64,000 nt of DNA from Microbacterium sp. (GTDB taxonomy: Bacteria; Actinomycetota; Actinomycetes; Actinomycetales; Microbacteriaceae): assembly GCF_017305435.1 (NCBI RefSeq), contig NZ_JAFKIP010000003.1, positions 540,410-604,409 of the forward strand, written 5' to 3'. Of the stretch, positions 36,812-46,597 are shown piece by piece; positions within the stretch are counted from its first letter, which is position 1; every line of letters begins with the position of its first letter. The notes beneath the pieces were generated by a model. It searched no databases and had not been told where the DNA came from. It saw only the letters and a program-made list of their open reading frames with translations. Position numbers and translations under genes: made by a program.

Positions 36812-38452
36812 ATGGCACTGCATCACTCCACGCGCGCGCGCCTGATCGGCGCCGCTTCGGCGCTCGGCGTCGCGACGCTCCTTCTGGCGGGCTGTTCCGG
36901 CGGCGGCACGACCGGCGGCGCCTCCGGCGGCGGCGACGCCTCGGGCGAGCCCATCATCGTCGGCACCACCGACAAGGTCACGACGCTCGACCCCGCCGGC
37001 TCCTACGACAACGGCTCGCTCGCCGTGCAGACGCAGGTCTTCCCGTATCTCGTCAACACCGACTACAACTCCAACGAGGTCGTCCCCGACCTCGCCGAGT
37101 CGGCCGAGTTCACCGCGCCCAACGAGTACACCGTGAAGCTCCCGGCGGGTCTGAAGTGGTCCAACGGCCATGACCTGACGAGCTCGGACGTGAAGTTCTC
37201 GTTCGACCGCAACGTGAAGATCGCCGACCCGAACGGCGCGTCGAGCCTCCTCTACAACCTCGACAGCGTCGAGACGCCCGACGACACGACCGTCGTCTTC
37301 AAGCTGAAGACCGACAACGACCAGGTCTTCCCGTTCATCCTGACGAGCTTCCCGGGCGCGATCGTCGACGAGGAGGTCTTCTCGGCCGACGCGGTCACGC
37401 CCGACCAGGACATCGTCGACGCGGACGCGTTCGGCGGCCCCTACAAGATCACCTCGTGGGACTTCAACAAGTCGGTCGAGTTCACCCCGAACGAGAACTA
37501 CAAGGGCCTCCTCGACGCGCCCGTCAACGGCGGCGTCATCCTGAGCTACTTCGCCGAGTCGTCGAACCTCAAGCTCGCCGTGCAGCAGGGTGACGTGGAT
37601 GTCGCGTACCGCAGCCTCTCGGCGACCGACGTCGAGGACCTGAAGGGCAACGACGCCGTCAAGGTCGTCGACGGCCCCGGCGGCGAGATCCGCTACATCG
37701 TGTTCAACTTCAACACGCAGCCGTACGGCGCGACGACCACCGAGGCCGACCCGGCCAAGGCGCTCGCCGTCCGTCAGGCCGTCGCCGATCTCGTCGACCG
37801 CGACGCGATCAGCGAGCAGGTCTACAAGGGCACCTACACGCCGCTCTACTCGTACGTCCCCGAGGGCTTCGCCGGCGCGACCGACGCGCTGAAGGGTCTC
37901 TACGGCGACGGCAACGGTGGGCCGGATGCCGCGAAGGCGAAGGCCACGCTCGAGGCGGCCGGCGTCACGACGCCCGTTCAGCTCAGCCTGCAGTACAGCC
38001 CGGACCACTACGGCCCCTCGTCGGGTGACGAGTACGCGCTGGTCAAGTCGCAGCTCGAGAAGGACGGCCTGTTCCAGGTCGACCTGCAGTCGACCGAGTG
38101 GGTGCAGTACTCGAAGGACCGCACCGCCGACGTCTACCCCGCGTACCAGCTCGGCTGGTTCCCGGACTACTCCGACGCCGACAACTACCTGACGCCGTTC
38201 TTCCTGAAGGACAACTTCCTCGGCAACCACTACGACAACCCGGCGGTCAACGACCTGATCCTCCAGCAGGCGGTCGAGACGGACGCCGCCACGCGCAAGG
38301 CGGACATCGAGAAGATCCAGCAGCTCGTCGCCGCTGACCTCTCCACGGTGCCGCTGCTGCAGGGTGCTCAGGTCGCGGTGACCGGCAAGGACGTCAGCGG
38401 GGTCACCCTCGACGCGTCGTTCAAGCTGCGTTTCGCGCCCATCACCAAGTAG
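36812..38452 (+). CDS. ABC transporter substrate-binding lipoprotein, family 5
   Basis: This is an extracellular solute-binding protein of the DppA/OppA family, 546 residues. The lipoprotein signal ends LLLAGC with Cys28, and a Gly/Ser linker (GGGTTGGASGGGDAS) follows. The family signature appears as YTVKLPAGLKWSNGHDLTSSDVKFSF. It binds peptides or another compound of that transporter class; the ligand cannot be predicted. The permease and ATPase genes follow in the same direction. Confidence 0.93.
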   Translation: MALHHSTRARLIGAASALGVATLLLAGCSGGGTTGGASGGGDASGEPIIVGTTDKVTTLDPAGSYDNGSLAVQTQVFPYLVNTDYNSNEVVPDLAESAEFTAPNEYTVKLPAGLKWSNGHDLTSSDVKFSFDRNVKIADPNGASSLLYNLDSVETPDDTTVVFKLKTDNDQVFPFILTSFPGAIVDEEVFSADAVTPDQDIVDADAFGGPYKITSWDFNKSVEFTPNENYKGLLDAPVNGGVILSYFAESSNLKLAVQQGDVDVAYRSLSATDVEDLKGNDAVKVVDGPGGEIRYIVFNFNTQPYGATTTEADPAKALAVRQAVADLVDRDAISEQVYKGTYTPLYSYVPEGFAGATDALKGLYGDGNGGPDAAKAKATLEAAGVTTPVQLSLQYSPDHYGPSSGDEYALVKSQLEKDGLFQVDLQSTEWVQYSKDRTADVYPAYQLGWFPDYSDADNYLTPFFLKDNFLGNHYDNPAVNDLILQQAVETDAATRKADIEKIQQLVAADLSTVPLLQGAQVAVTGKDVSGVTLDASFKLRFAPITK

Positions 38453-38462
38453 GACACCCGTC

Positions 38463-38501
38463 CGGACCCCCGCGCACCGAATCCCGGCGCGCGGGGGTCC
38501 G
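38463..38501 (+). terminator. Hairpin between substrate-binding protein and permease genes
   Basis: A perfect 13-base stem, CGGACCCCCGCGC and its complement, has a 13-base loop, starting ten bases after the stop codon. It may be a partial terminator that keeps permease levels below those of the binding protein, or stabilise the upstream mRNA. Confidence 0.75.
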
Positions 38502-38520
38502 TTCCGTAAGGTAGACATCC

Positions 38521-39609
38521 ATGACCATCGACGCTGCGGTCACCGAGCCGCCGCCCGCCCTCGAGGTGACCGGGCGCCGCGGATCCGGGGGGAGCACCCT
38601 CGCCCGGTACATCCTGATCCGGTTCCTGCTCATCTTCCCGACGGTGCTGATCCTCGTGACGCTCGTGTTCTTCCTCATCCGGATGACGGGCGACCCGATC
38701 ACCGCCGCCCTCGGAGGGCGCCTACCGGCCGACCAACTCGCCGAGCGCATCCACGAGGCGGGGTACGACCGCAACATCTTCATCCAGTACTTCGAGTACC
38801 TGGGCCAGATCTTCACCTTCGACTTCGGCACGACGATCACCGACAAGCAGCCCGTGATCCACGTGCTCGCGACGTACGGTCTCGCGACGCTGGAGCTCGT
38901 GCTCTACTCCCTCGTCGTCGCCTTCATCGTCGGCATCCCGCTCGGCATGGTCGCCGCCGCGATGCGGGACCGGTGGCCGGATGCCGTGCTGCGCGTGTCG
39001 GCCATCCTCTTCTACGCGACGCCCGTCTTCTTCGCGGGCCTCGTCGCCAAGCTCGTCTTCTCGGTGTGGCTCGGCTGGCTGCCCGTCTCGGGGCGCGCGA
39101 ACGTGCGGACCGAGATCGCGCTGAATCGCGACGGCGGGACCGGTATCTACCTCATCGACGCGATCGCGAGCGGCAACCCGAACTACGTCTGGGACGTCCT
39201 CTCGCACGCGATCCTGCCGGCCCTCACGCTGGGCCTTCTCACGGCCGGGATCTTCCTGCGACTCGTCCGCACCAACGTCATCGGCACGTACAACATGCCG
39301 TACATCGACGCCGCCCGCTCCCGCGGTGTGCGGGAGAGCCGGCTCGTGCGGACGCACGCATACAAGCCCGCGCTCATCCCGATCATCACGGTCATCGGCC
39401 TGCAGATCGCGCTCATGCTCGGTGGCGCCGTGCTGACCGAGACGACCTTCGAGTGGAAGGGACTCGGCTTCCAGCTGGCCGCATACCTCTCCGCGCGCGA
39501 CTTCGTGGCCGTGCAGGGCATCGTCGCGATGATCGCGATCATCGTCGCGGTGACGAACTTCCTCGTGGACATCATCGCCGCGTTCATCGACCCGCGAGTG
39601 AGGTACTGA
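38521..39609 (+). CDS. ABC transporter permease, DppB type
   Basis: This 362-residue inner-membrane permease has the DppB/OppB layout: first helix (YILIRFLLIFPTVLILVTLV), a long loop with GDPI..ALGG, then five further helices. The EAA-type cytoplasmic loop reads YIDAARSRGVRESRLVRTHA. The ATG at 38521 has no good Shine-Dalgarno but TAAGGT (38507-38512) lies eight bases upstream, so a separate leaderless promoter after the hairpin is possible. Confidence 0.92.
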   Translation: MTIDAAVTEPPPALEVTGRRGSGGSTLARYILIRFLLIFPTVLILVTLVFFLIRMTGDPITAALGGRLPADQLAERIHEAGYDRNIFIQYFEYLGQIFTFDFGTTITDKQPVIHVLATYGLATLELVLYSLVVAFIVGIPLGMVAAAMRDRWPDAVLRVSAILFYATPVFFAGLVAKLVFSVWLGWLPVSGRANVRTEIALNRDGGTGIYLIDAIASGNPNYVWDVLSHAILPALTLGLLTAGIFLRLVRTNVIGTYNMPYIDAARSRGVRESRLVRTHAYKPALIPIITVIGLQIALMLGGAVLTETTFEWKGLGFQLAAYLSARDFVAVQGIVAMIAIIVAVTNFLVDIIAAFIDPRVRY

Positions 39610-39610
39610 G

Positions 39611-40621
39611 ATGGCGCGCCGCCCGATCATCGACCGCCTCCCTGTCGTCCACCAGCTGCGCCAGAGCGTCGGGCTCCAGCGCGGCATGCTCGTCGCCGGA
39701 CTCGTCCTCACGGGCGTGTTCGTCCTCATGGCCCTCCTCGCGCCGTGGATCGCGCCGTACAGCTACAGCCAGCTGACGTATGCCGACGGCTCCAACTTCG
39801 GCGCACAGCAGCCGCCGAGCGCGCAGCATCTCCTGGGCACCACGGTCGGCGGGTACGACGTGCTCTCCCGGGTCATCTGGGGGGCGCAGACCGCCCTGAT
39901 GGTCGTCGTCGTGGCGATCGCGATGTCGGTGTTCATCGGCATCCTTCTGGGGCTTCTCTCCGGCTACCTCGGCGGCTGGGTCGATCGCCTGCTGGTGGTC
40001 GTGGCGGATGCCATCTACGCGTTCCCGACGCTCCTCCTCGCGATCGTCGTGGCGATCGCGATCTCGGGGGGCCAGTCCGATCTCCGCTCGGGCATCATCG
40101 CGGCCGCGGCATCCATCACCGTCGTCTTCATCCCGCAGTACTTCCGGGTCGTGCGGGCGGAGGTCGTCCGGGTGAAGAGCGAGGCGTTCGTCGAGTCGGC
40201 GAAGGTCATCGGCGCCTCGACGCCGCGCGTCATGTTCCGGCATGTGCTGCGCAACTCGACGCGGACGCTGCCCCTCATCGTGACGCTCAACGCCTCCGAG
40301 GCGATCTCGACGCTAGCCGCGCTCGGCTTCCTCGGGTTCGGCATCCAGCCGACGGCCGCGGCCGAGTGGGGCTACGACCTCAACAAGTCGATCTCGGACG
40401 TCGCCGCCGGCATCTGGTGGACGGCGATCCCGCCGGGCGTCGCGATCGTGCTGACGATCCTCGGGATCACCCTCATCGGCGAGAGCCTCAACGACCTCGC
40501 CGACCCGCGCCTGCGCGCGCGGCGCCGCTCGGGCGGGAAGGCCAAGGCGGCGCAGACCCCCGCCGACGCCGTCGCCGCGACGCAGCCGACCGCGCAGGAG
40601 TTCCTCGGAGAGGTGCCGTGA
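39611..40621 (+). CDS. ABC transporter permease, DppC type
   Basis: This is the second permease subunit, 336 residues, one base after the first. The N-terminal helix is MLVAGLVLTGVFVLMALLAPW, and LLGTTVGGYDVLSRVIWGAQ is the family motif. The EAA loop reads FVESAKVIGASTPRVMFRHV. The C-terminal extension is Lys/Ala-rich. The stop overlaps the ATPase start by one base (TGATG). Confidence 0.93.
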   Translation: MARRPIIDRLPVVHQLRQSVGLQRGMLVAGLVLTGVFVLMALLAPWIAPYSYSQLTYADGSNFGAQQPPSAQHLLGTTVGGYDVLSRVIWGAQTALMVVVVAIAMSVFIGILLGLLSGYLGGWVDRLLVVVADAIYAFPTLLLAIVVAIAISGGQSDLRSGIIAAAASITVVFIPQYFRVVRAEVVRVKSEAFVESAKVIGASTPRVMFRHVLRNSTRTLPLIVTLNASEAISTLAALGFLGFGIQPTAAAEWGYDLNKSISDVAAGIWWTAIPPGVAIVLTILGITLIGESLNDLADPRLRARRRSGGKAKAAQTPADAVAATQPTAQEFLGEVP

Positions 40622-42279
40622 TGAGCCCCAACGAACAGCTCGCCGTCGAGATCCGCGATCTCGACATCACCTTCTCGACCGACGGCGGTGATGTGCACGC
40701 CGTGCGTGATGTGTCGCTCGACGTGCACCCCGGCGAGGTGCTGGCGATCGTCGGCGAGTCCGGCAGCGGCAAGACGGTGACGGCGCGGTCGATTCTGGGG
40801 CTCCTGCCCGAGACGGCGACCTCGCGCGGCGCCGTGATCCTCGACGGCACGGAGGTCGTGGGGCTCTCCGGCGAGAAGCTGCGGGAGGTGCGCGGCACGA
40901 AGGCTGCGATGATCTTCCAGGAGCCCTCGACGGCGCTGAACCCCGTCTTCACCGTGGGCTGGCAGCTCGCGGAAGGCCTGCGGGCGCACGGCGAGTACTC
41001 GAAGGCGGATGCCAAGGCCACGGCTGTCGAGATGCTCCGCCGCGTCGGCATCCCCGAGCCCGAGCGTCGCGTGAACGACTACCCGCACCAGTTCTCCGGC
41101 GGTCAGAAGCAGCGCATCGTCATCGCGATGGCGCTCGCCCTGAACCCCGCGGTGATCCTCGCCGACGAGCCGACGACGGCACTGGATGTCACGGTGCAGG
41201 CGGAGATCCTTGACCTGCTCCGGCGGCTGCGCGACGAGACCGGTACGGCGATCGTGCTCATCACGCACAACATGGGCGTCGTCGCCGACCTCGCTGACCG
41301 CGTGGCGGTCATGCTGAACGGCGAGCTCGTCGAGACGGGGCCCGTACGGGAGATCTTCGCGGACCCTCGCCACGAGTACACGCGCAAGCTCCTCGCGGCG
41401 GTGCCGCGCGTGCAGCTCGTCGACCGGCCGCTGCCGGCGTCGGTCGCCGCGGAGGCCACGCCCGTCGTCGAGGCGAAGGGGCTCGTGATCGAGTACCCCG
41501 GGCGCCTGGGGAGCCCGACATTCCGTGCCGTGCACGGGATCGACTTCGCGATCCGCCCCGGCGAGGTGCTGGGGCTCGTCGGCGAGTCGGGATCGGGGAA
41601 GACCACGATCGGCCGGGCGATCGCGGGCCTCACGCCCGTCGTGGGCGGGTCGCTGAGGGTGCTCGGCACCGAGATGAACGGGGTGCGCGAGCGCGAGTTC
41701 CGGAAGCGCCGCAAGGACCTCGGGTTCGTCTTCCAGGATCCGGCGACGAGTTTCAACCCGCTGCTGACGATCGCGGAGTGCGTCGCCGAGCCGCTCATCG
41801 TGCACGGGGGTGCGCGCGACGCGGCATCCGCCCGCGACAAGGTCGACGAGCTCCTCGAGGCGGTGCAGCTGCCGAAGGCCTTCGGCGACCGCTACCCGCA
41901 CGAGCTGTCGGGCGGCCAGCGCCAGCGCGCGTCGCTGGCGCGGGCGCTCGCGCTCGATCCGAAGCTGCTGATCGCCGACGAGCCGACGAGCGCGCTCGAC
42001 GTGTCGGTGCAGGCGCGCGTGCTCGAGCTGTTCGGCGAGCTTCAGGAGCGGTTCGGGTTCGCGACGCTCTTCATCACGCACGACCTCGCGGTCGTCGATC
42101 TGCTCGCGCATCGCGTCGTCGTGCTGCACCGAGGTCGCATCGCGGAGGAGGGGCGCACCGCCGACGTGCTCGGGAACCCGCGGGACGCCTACACCCGCAA
42201 GCTCATCGCGTCGCTCCCCGTGCCCGACCCTGCCGAGCAGGCGGTACGCCGGGCGGCGTGGGAGGCCGAACGGAGCTGA
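40621..42279 (+). CDS. Fused dipeptide-type ABC ATPase (DppD-DppF)
   Basis: This single 552-residue protein carries two complete ATPase domains that are separate subunits in E. coli Dpp and Opp. Domain 1 has Walker A GESGSGKT at 45-52, signature FSGGQKQR and Walker B VILADEPTTALD. Domain 2 has Walker A at 321-328, signature LSGGQRQR and LLIADEPTSALD. The oligopeptide-type C-terminal motif after domain 1 (HEYTRKLLAAVPRV) is present, and its equivalent ends domain 2 (DAYTRKLIASLP). Fused forms are common in actinobacteria. Confidence 0.95.
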   Translation: MSPNEQLAVEIRDLDITFSTDGGDVHAVRDVSLDVHPGEVLAIVGESGSGKTVTARSILGLLPETATSRGAVILDGTEVVGLSGEKLREVRGTKAAMIFQEPSTALNPVFTVGWQLAEGLRAHGEYSKADAKATAVEMLRRVGIPEPERRVNDYPHQFSGGQKQRIVIAMALALNPAVILADEPTTALDVTVQAEILDLLRRLRDETGTAIVLITHNMGVVADLADRVAVMLNGELVETGPVREIFADPRHEYTRKLLAAVPRVQLVDRPLPASVAAEATPVVEAKGLVIEYPGRLGSPTFRAVHGIDFAIRPGEVLGLVGESGSGKTTIGRAIAGLTPVVGGSLRVLGTEMNGVREREFRKRRKDLGFVFQDPATSFNPLLTIAECVAEPLIVHGGARDAASARDKVDELLEAVQLPKAFGDRYPHELSGGQRQRASLARALALDPKLLIADEPTSALDVSVQARVLELFGELQERFGFATLFITHDLAVVDLLAHRVVVLHRGRIAEEGRTADVLGNPRDAYTRKLIASLPVPDPAEQAVRRAAWEAERS

Positions 42280-42285
42280 GCGTCG

Positions 42286-42323
42286 CGGGCTCAACGCCCG
42301 AGCGTCGGCGGGCTCAGCGCCCG
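42286..42323. terminator. Duplicated small hairpins between convergent genes
   Basis: Two copies of CGGGC-(5 bases)-GCCCG at 42286-42300 and 42309-42323 lie between the ATPase gene and the convergent DUF3137 gene. The second contains the DUF3137 stop codon. They sit in 23-base near-identical units (GCGTCGCGGGCTCAACGCCC and GCGTCGGCGGGCTCAGCGCCC), so they arose by duplication and may terminate both transcripts. Confidence 0.6.
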
Positions 42324-43492
42324 AAGACGGCGGCGAGGATCGGCGACACGAAGCTCCACGCCCAGATCGCGAGGAAGCCGACGACGAGGATCGCGCCGAA
42401 CACCGAGAAGCGCGACTTCAGCCGTCGGCCCTGCGGTGCGACCCCGACCGGGGGTGTCGTCAGCGTCCCCGGCGGCGTGAGCGCGGACGTCGGCGCGGCG
42501 AAGGGCAGGGCGGCGCCGCCGGATGCCGCGGCGCGGGTCGTCGCGGCATCCGTCAGACGGTCGTCGCGCCAGCGCTCCCACTGGGCGAGCTTGTCGAGGA
42601 GCGACCGGACGACCGAGAACAGCCACTCCCACGTCGCCGGGTCGAGGGTCGACAGGTCGCGCTGCGCATAGAGGAAGAGCCAGTCGTCGACGATCTCGAC
42701 ATCGAGGGCGGCGGCGTTGTCGACGAAGCGCGCCATGATGTCGGGGGTGAAGAGGTACAGTGCGTCGCGCTCGTAGCCCTCCGGGCAGTACAGCGCGAAG
42801 TACCTGTCGAAGTCGCCCTCGAGACTCAGACGCTGGTGCGTGTCGAACGACTCGGGCAGGTTCGATCCGAACCAGCCGTTGTTGCCCGTGGCATCCAGCA
42901 CGATGTGGGGCAGCGGATTGGCGAGCTTCACCGCGACGTAGCCCCAGGTGTGCGTCGACTCGTTCTTGCCGGAGCCCGTCTTGTAGCGGTAGTTCGCGAA
43001 CTCGACGAGGCGGGGCCGATCGCCGCGCAGGATGTCGGTCGCGACGCGGGAGTGCCCGGCATCGAAGATCATCCCGGGGAGCGCGGGTGCCTTCGCCTCC
43101 GGGTACCAGGTCATGCCGTTGGCCTGCGCGAACCGGTCCAGGCGATAGGCGCGCAGCGGACCGGCGCCGATCCGCCCTGTGAACAGGCCCCAGATCACGA
43201 AGCCCGCGGCGAAGACGAGCGCCGTGAAGACGAGCACCGGGGCGATCGCGAAGACGCTGGCCTCGCCGCCGCGCAGCGAGAGGATCGATCCGATGATGCC
43301 GACGAACACGCTGCCGAACATCAGCAGGAACACCGCGAACACGACGACGCCGATGATGAGGCCGACGGGGGATGCCGACGGCATCCGCCCTGCCGCCTTC
43401 AGCTGCTTCACATAGGCGCGCGCCGTGCGGCGGTCGACGGGTTCGGTGAGCGCACGGGCATCGAAGGGACGGGATGCCGAGGGTGCGCTCAC
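42314..43492 (-). CDS. DUF3137-like membrane protein
   Basis: This 392-residue protein has two N-terminal transmembrane helices (about 44-70 and 78-105). A soluble domain follows with NGMTWYPEAKAPALPGMIF and FANYRYKTG. A Pro/Ala/Thr linker (PFAAPTSALTPPGT) leads to one C-terminal helix (FGAILVVGFLAIWAWSF). The pattern matches DUF3137-type proteins, of unknown function. There is no evident operon partner. Confidence 0.7.
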   Translation of the reverse strand: MSAPSASRPFDARALTEPVDRRTARAYVKQLKAAGRMPSASPVGLIIGVVVFAVFLLMFGSVFVGIIGSILSLRGGEASVFAIAPVLVFTALVFAAGFVIWGLFTGRIGAGPLRAYRLDRFAQANGMTWYPEAKAPALPGMIFDAGHSRVATDILRGDRPRLVEFANYRYKTGSGKNESTHTWGYVAVKLANPLPHIVLDATGNNGWFGSNLPESFDTHQRLSLEGDFDRYFALYCPEGYERDALYLFTPDIMARFVDNAAALDVEIVDDWLFLYAQRDLSTLDPATWEWLFSVVRSLLDKLAQWERWRDDRLTDAATTRAAASGGAALPFAAPTSALTPPGTLTTPPVGVAPQGRRLKSRFSVFGAILVVGFLAIWAWSFVSPILAAVFGR

Positions 43493-43519
43493 GCCGCCAG
43501 GTTACCGGCGCGCTGTCGC

Positions 43520-45157
43520 TCAGGCGGGGATCACCGCTTGAGTCGGGCGATGCCGAAGGTCGAACTTCTGCACTTTGCCGGTGGCGGTGTGGGGGAGCTC
43601 AGCGACGAACAGGAACTCGTCGGGCACTTTGAAGGCCGCCACCAGCCCGCGGGTGTGGATGCGCAGTTCGGCGTCGCCTACGTCGTGCCCCTTGCGCAGC
43701 ACCACGTAGGCGATCGGCCGCTCCCCCCAGCGCTCGCTCGGCACTCCGATGACGGCGACTTCGAGCACGGCGTCGTGGGAGACGACGGCCTGCTCGACCT
43801 CGACCGTCGAGATGTTCTCGCCGCCCGAGATGATGATGTCCTTCGCTCGATCCTTCAGCTCGATGTAGCGGTCGGGATGCATGACGCCGAGGTCGCCCGT
43901 GTGGAACCATCCCCCGCGAAAGGCCTCGCGGGTGGCGCGGCGGTCGCGGAAGTACTCGAGCATGACGTTATTGCCGCGCAGGACGATCTCACCGAGCGTC
44001 TTGCCGTCGGCAGGCACGTCCCGGTCGTGCTCGTCGACGATGCGCGCCGACTCAGCCTGCAGCATCCCGACGCCCTGACGGGACAGGCGGGTGGCGCGCT
44101 CGCCGGGCTCGAGCTCATCCCAGCGCGACTGGTACTCGCAGATCGTGAAGGGACCGTAGACCTCGGTGAGGCCATACACGTGCACGACCGTGATCCCGAG
44201 TTCCTCGAGCTGGCCGATGATCGTCGGCGACGGAGGCGCCCCCGCGGTGGTGATCCGCAGCGGCGCATCGACGACGTGCGCCGCCGGAGCGGTCGCGATG
44301 ATCGTGCATACGGTCGGGGCGCCGCACAGGTGCGTGATCGCCTCATCGTCGATCAGCGCCCAGATCGTCTCGCTGCGGACCGCGCGCAGGGCGACGTGCG
44401 TCGCGCCCGTGGCGGTGACCGCCCACGGCATGCACCACCCGTTGCAATGGAAGGTGGGGAGCGTCCACAGGAACACCGACGAGCTGTTGAGCTGCTGATG
44501 GATGATCTCGCCGAGCACATTCAGGTACGCGCCGCGGTGCGTGTAGACGACGCCCTTCGGCTTGCCCGTGGTGCCTGACGTGTAGTTGATCGAGATCGGC
44601 GCGCGCTCGTCTTCGACGTGCCAGCTGATGTCTTCGGACGACGCGGCGGCCTGCGCGAGGAAGCCCGCGTAGCCGATCTGGCCCGCCGCGACGTGCCCGC
44701 CGGGGTGCCCGAACTCGGGGTCGGCGACCTCGACGACCTCTTCCAGGGTCGGTACGGTGGCGCGGATGTCACCGATGGATGCCAGCAGCTCGGCATCCAC
44801 GATGAGGATGCGAGCACCCGAGTGCAGCAGGATGTACTCGATCTCGTGTCGGCTCAGACGCGAGTTGATCATCACGAGCACGCCCCCGGCCAGGGGCACG
44901 GCGAAGTGGCCGATGATCGCCTCCGGCGTGTTCGGCATGAGGTACGCGACTCGGTCACCAGGCTCGATCCGATCGGCGATCACCGAGGCGAGAAGCTCGG
45001 CCTCGTGGGCCATCTCTCGATAGGTGTGGCGCCGCCGCCCGTAGATGATGGCGGTCTTGTCGGGGAACACTTCGGCGGAGCGCTGCAGGAAGCGCAGCGG
45101 AGTGAGCGGTTCGTCGTTGGCGGAGGTGAGTGTCGACGCCAGGGAGATGGTGGACAT
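43520..45157 (-). CDS. Acyl-CoA synthetase (AMP-dependent ligase)
   Basis: This 545-residue adenylate-forming enzyme probably activates a fatty or aromatic acid to its CoA thioester. The P-loop YTSGTTGKPKG is at 192-202. The adenylation motif YGLTEVYGP, the hinge/core FHTGDLGVMHPDRYIELKDR, and the C-terminal lysine in TGKVQKFDLR are present. Overall it resembles medium-chain acyl-CoA ligases (AlkK-like). The MHS transporter gene 39 bases upstream on the same strand suggests uptake and activation of the same acid. Confidence 0.9.
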   Translation of the reverse strand: MSTISLASTLTSANDEPLTPLRFLQRSAEVFPDKTAIIYGRRRHTYREMAHEAELLASVIADRIEPGDRVAYLMPNTPEAIIGHFAVPLAGGVLVMINSRLSRHEIEYILLHSGARILIVDAELLASIGDIRATVPTLEEVVEVADPEFGHPGGHVAAGQIGYAGFLAQAAASSEDISWHVEDERAPISINYTSGTTGKPKGVVYTHRGAYLNVLGEIIHQQLNSSSVFLWTLPTFHCNGWCMPWAVTATGATHVALRAVRSETIWALIDDEAITHLCGAPTVCTIIATAPAAHVVDAPLRITTAGAPPSPTIIGQLEELGITVVHVYGLTEVYGPFTICEYQSRWDELEPGERATRLSRQGVGMLQAESARIVDEHDRDVPADGKTLGEIVLRGNNVMLEYFRDRRATREAFRGGWFHTGDLGVMHPDRYIELKDRAKDIIISGGENISTVEVEQAVVSHDAVLEVAVIGVPSERWGERPIAYVVLRKGHDVGDAELRIHTRGLVAAFKVPDEFLFVAELPHTATGKVQKFDLRHRPTQAVIPA

Positions 45158-45196
45158 GTCGTTCCTTGTGGGGTGTGCGATCTAGGCGGCGTGATG

Positions 45197-46597
45197 TCAG
45201 AGCGTCGCGGCGGCAGGGGTGTCGTCGACGGCGGGGTCGGCGGATCCCGTGGTCGCGTGCTCGGTGTCGAGCGACGTGCCACCGGTCTCGCGCAGTGCGA
45301 GAGCGCACACAATGCTCAGCGCGCTGACGCCGGCCAGCAGGTAGCCGATCGCCATGCCGCCGAAGCTCGCCGCGAGGGCTGCGGCGACCAGGGGTGTCAC
45401 GCCACCGCCGACGAGGGCGGCGAGGTTGTACGCCGTCCCGGCACCCGTGTAGCGGTAACGGGTCTGGAAGAGCTCGGGCAGGTACGAGCCGAACGGGCCG
45501 TACGAGCCGCCGACGATGAACATCGTCACGGAGAGGCCGAGCACGAAGGCGCCGTACGAGCCCGAGTCGAGCAGGGGGAACAGGAGCAGCGACCACGGCA
45601 GCGCGACGATGACAGAGGTGAGCACGACGGGACGGCGGCCGAAGCGGTCGGAGAGCACTCCGGCGAGGACCGTCCCGCCTGCGAACACGAGGGCGGCGAT
45701 GATGCCGGCGGTCAGGACGGCCGGGCGGGAGTGACCGAGCACGGTCGTCCCATAGCTGGTCAGGAACGCGGTCGAGATGTAGAAGAACGCGAACAGCATC
45801 GCGGCCGCGCCGCCGCCGAGGAGGATCTCGACCGGCTGGATGCGGATGGACTCCCATACCGGCAGGGTGCGCGGCACGGTCGCGACGGGCGACGCGGCGG
45901 CGCTGCGCTCCTGCTCGCGCCGGAACACCGGCGTCTCTTCGACCTTGAGACGGATGTAGAGGCCGACGACGACGAGGGCGGCGCTCAGGATGAAGGGGAT
46001 GCGCCAGGCGAAGCCGACGAACGCCTCGGATGTGTCGCCGAGGGTGAGGTTGATCACCAGGAAGGTTGCGCTCGCCAGGACGAAGCCCAGCGACGGGCCC
46101 AGTTGGGGGAACGATGCCCACAGTCCGCGGCGGTGCGCGGGTGCATGCTCGGTCGCCATAAGGGTCGCTCCGGCCCACTCGCCGCCGACCGCGAGGCCCT
46201 GCAGGAACCGGAGGGTGACGAGGATGAGCGGAGCCGCGACGCCGATCAGAGAGGCGTCGGGGAGGACTCCGACCAGAAAGGTCGCCCCACCCATGATCAG
46301 CAGCGTGAGGATGAGGGTCTTCTTGCGGCCCAGTCGATCGCCGTAGTGCCCGAAGATGAGGGCGCCCAGGGGGCGGGCGACGAACGCGACCGCGAACGTG
46401 GCGAAGGCGGCGACGGTTCCTGCGCCCGTGCCCAGTGCCGGGAAGAACACGGCGGGGAAGACGAGTGCGGCGGCCGTGCCGTAGATGATGAAGTCGTAGA
46501 ACTCGATGACGCTGCCGATCGTGCTGGCGGCGGCGACGCGCTTCATCGAGACCGGTGAGGTCTCGGCGGACGGCACGGGGGATGGGATCTGTGACAT
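45197..46597 (-). CDS. MFS transporter, metabolite:H+ symporter type
   Basis: This 466-residue membrane protein has about 12 helices. The MHS-family N-terminus reads AAASTIGSVIEFYDFIIYGT, followed by the loop motif GHYGDRLGRKKTL and, in the second half, GVLSDRFGRRPVVL. Members import organic acids such as shikimate, ketoglutarate, aromatic acids or proline/betaine. The ATG at 46597 has an AAAGGAG Shine-Dalgarno; the frame extends upstream to 46666 without support. It is co-directional with the acyl-CoA ligase. Confidence 0.9.
   Translation of the reverse strand: MSQIPSPVPSAETSPVSMKRVAAASTIGSVIEFYDFIIYGTAAALVFPAVFFPALGTGAGTVAAFATFAVAFVARPLGALIFGHYGDRLGRKKTLILTLLIMGGATFLVGVLPDASLIGVAAPLILVTLRFLQGLAVGGEWAGATLMATEHAPAHRRGLWASFPQLGPSLGFVLASATFLVINLTLGDTSEAFVGFAWRIPFILSAALVVVGLYIRLKVEETPVFRREQERSAAASPVATVPRTLPVWESIRIQPVEILLGGGAAAMLFAFFYISTAFLTSYGTTVLGHSRPAVLTAGIIAALVFAGGTVLAGVLSDRFGRRPVVLTSVIVALPWSLLLFPLLDSGSYGAFVLGLSVTMFIVGGSYGPFGSYLPELFQTRYRYTGAGTAYNLAALVGGGVTPLVAAALAASFGGMAIGYLLAGVSALSIVCALALRETGGTSLDTEHATTGSADPAVDDTPAAATL

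Noticed and set aside
36791-38518. Long minus-strand frame opposite the peptide-binding protein
   Set aside because: The plus strand encodes a clear solute-binding lipoprotein in an operon. The antisense frame is Arg/Val/Glu-rich shadow sequence with no start signal.
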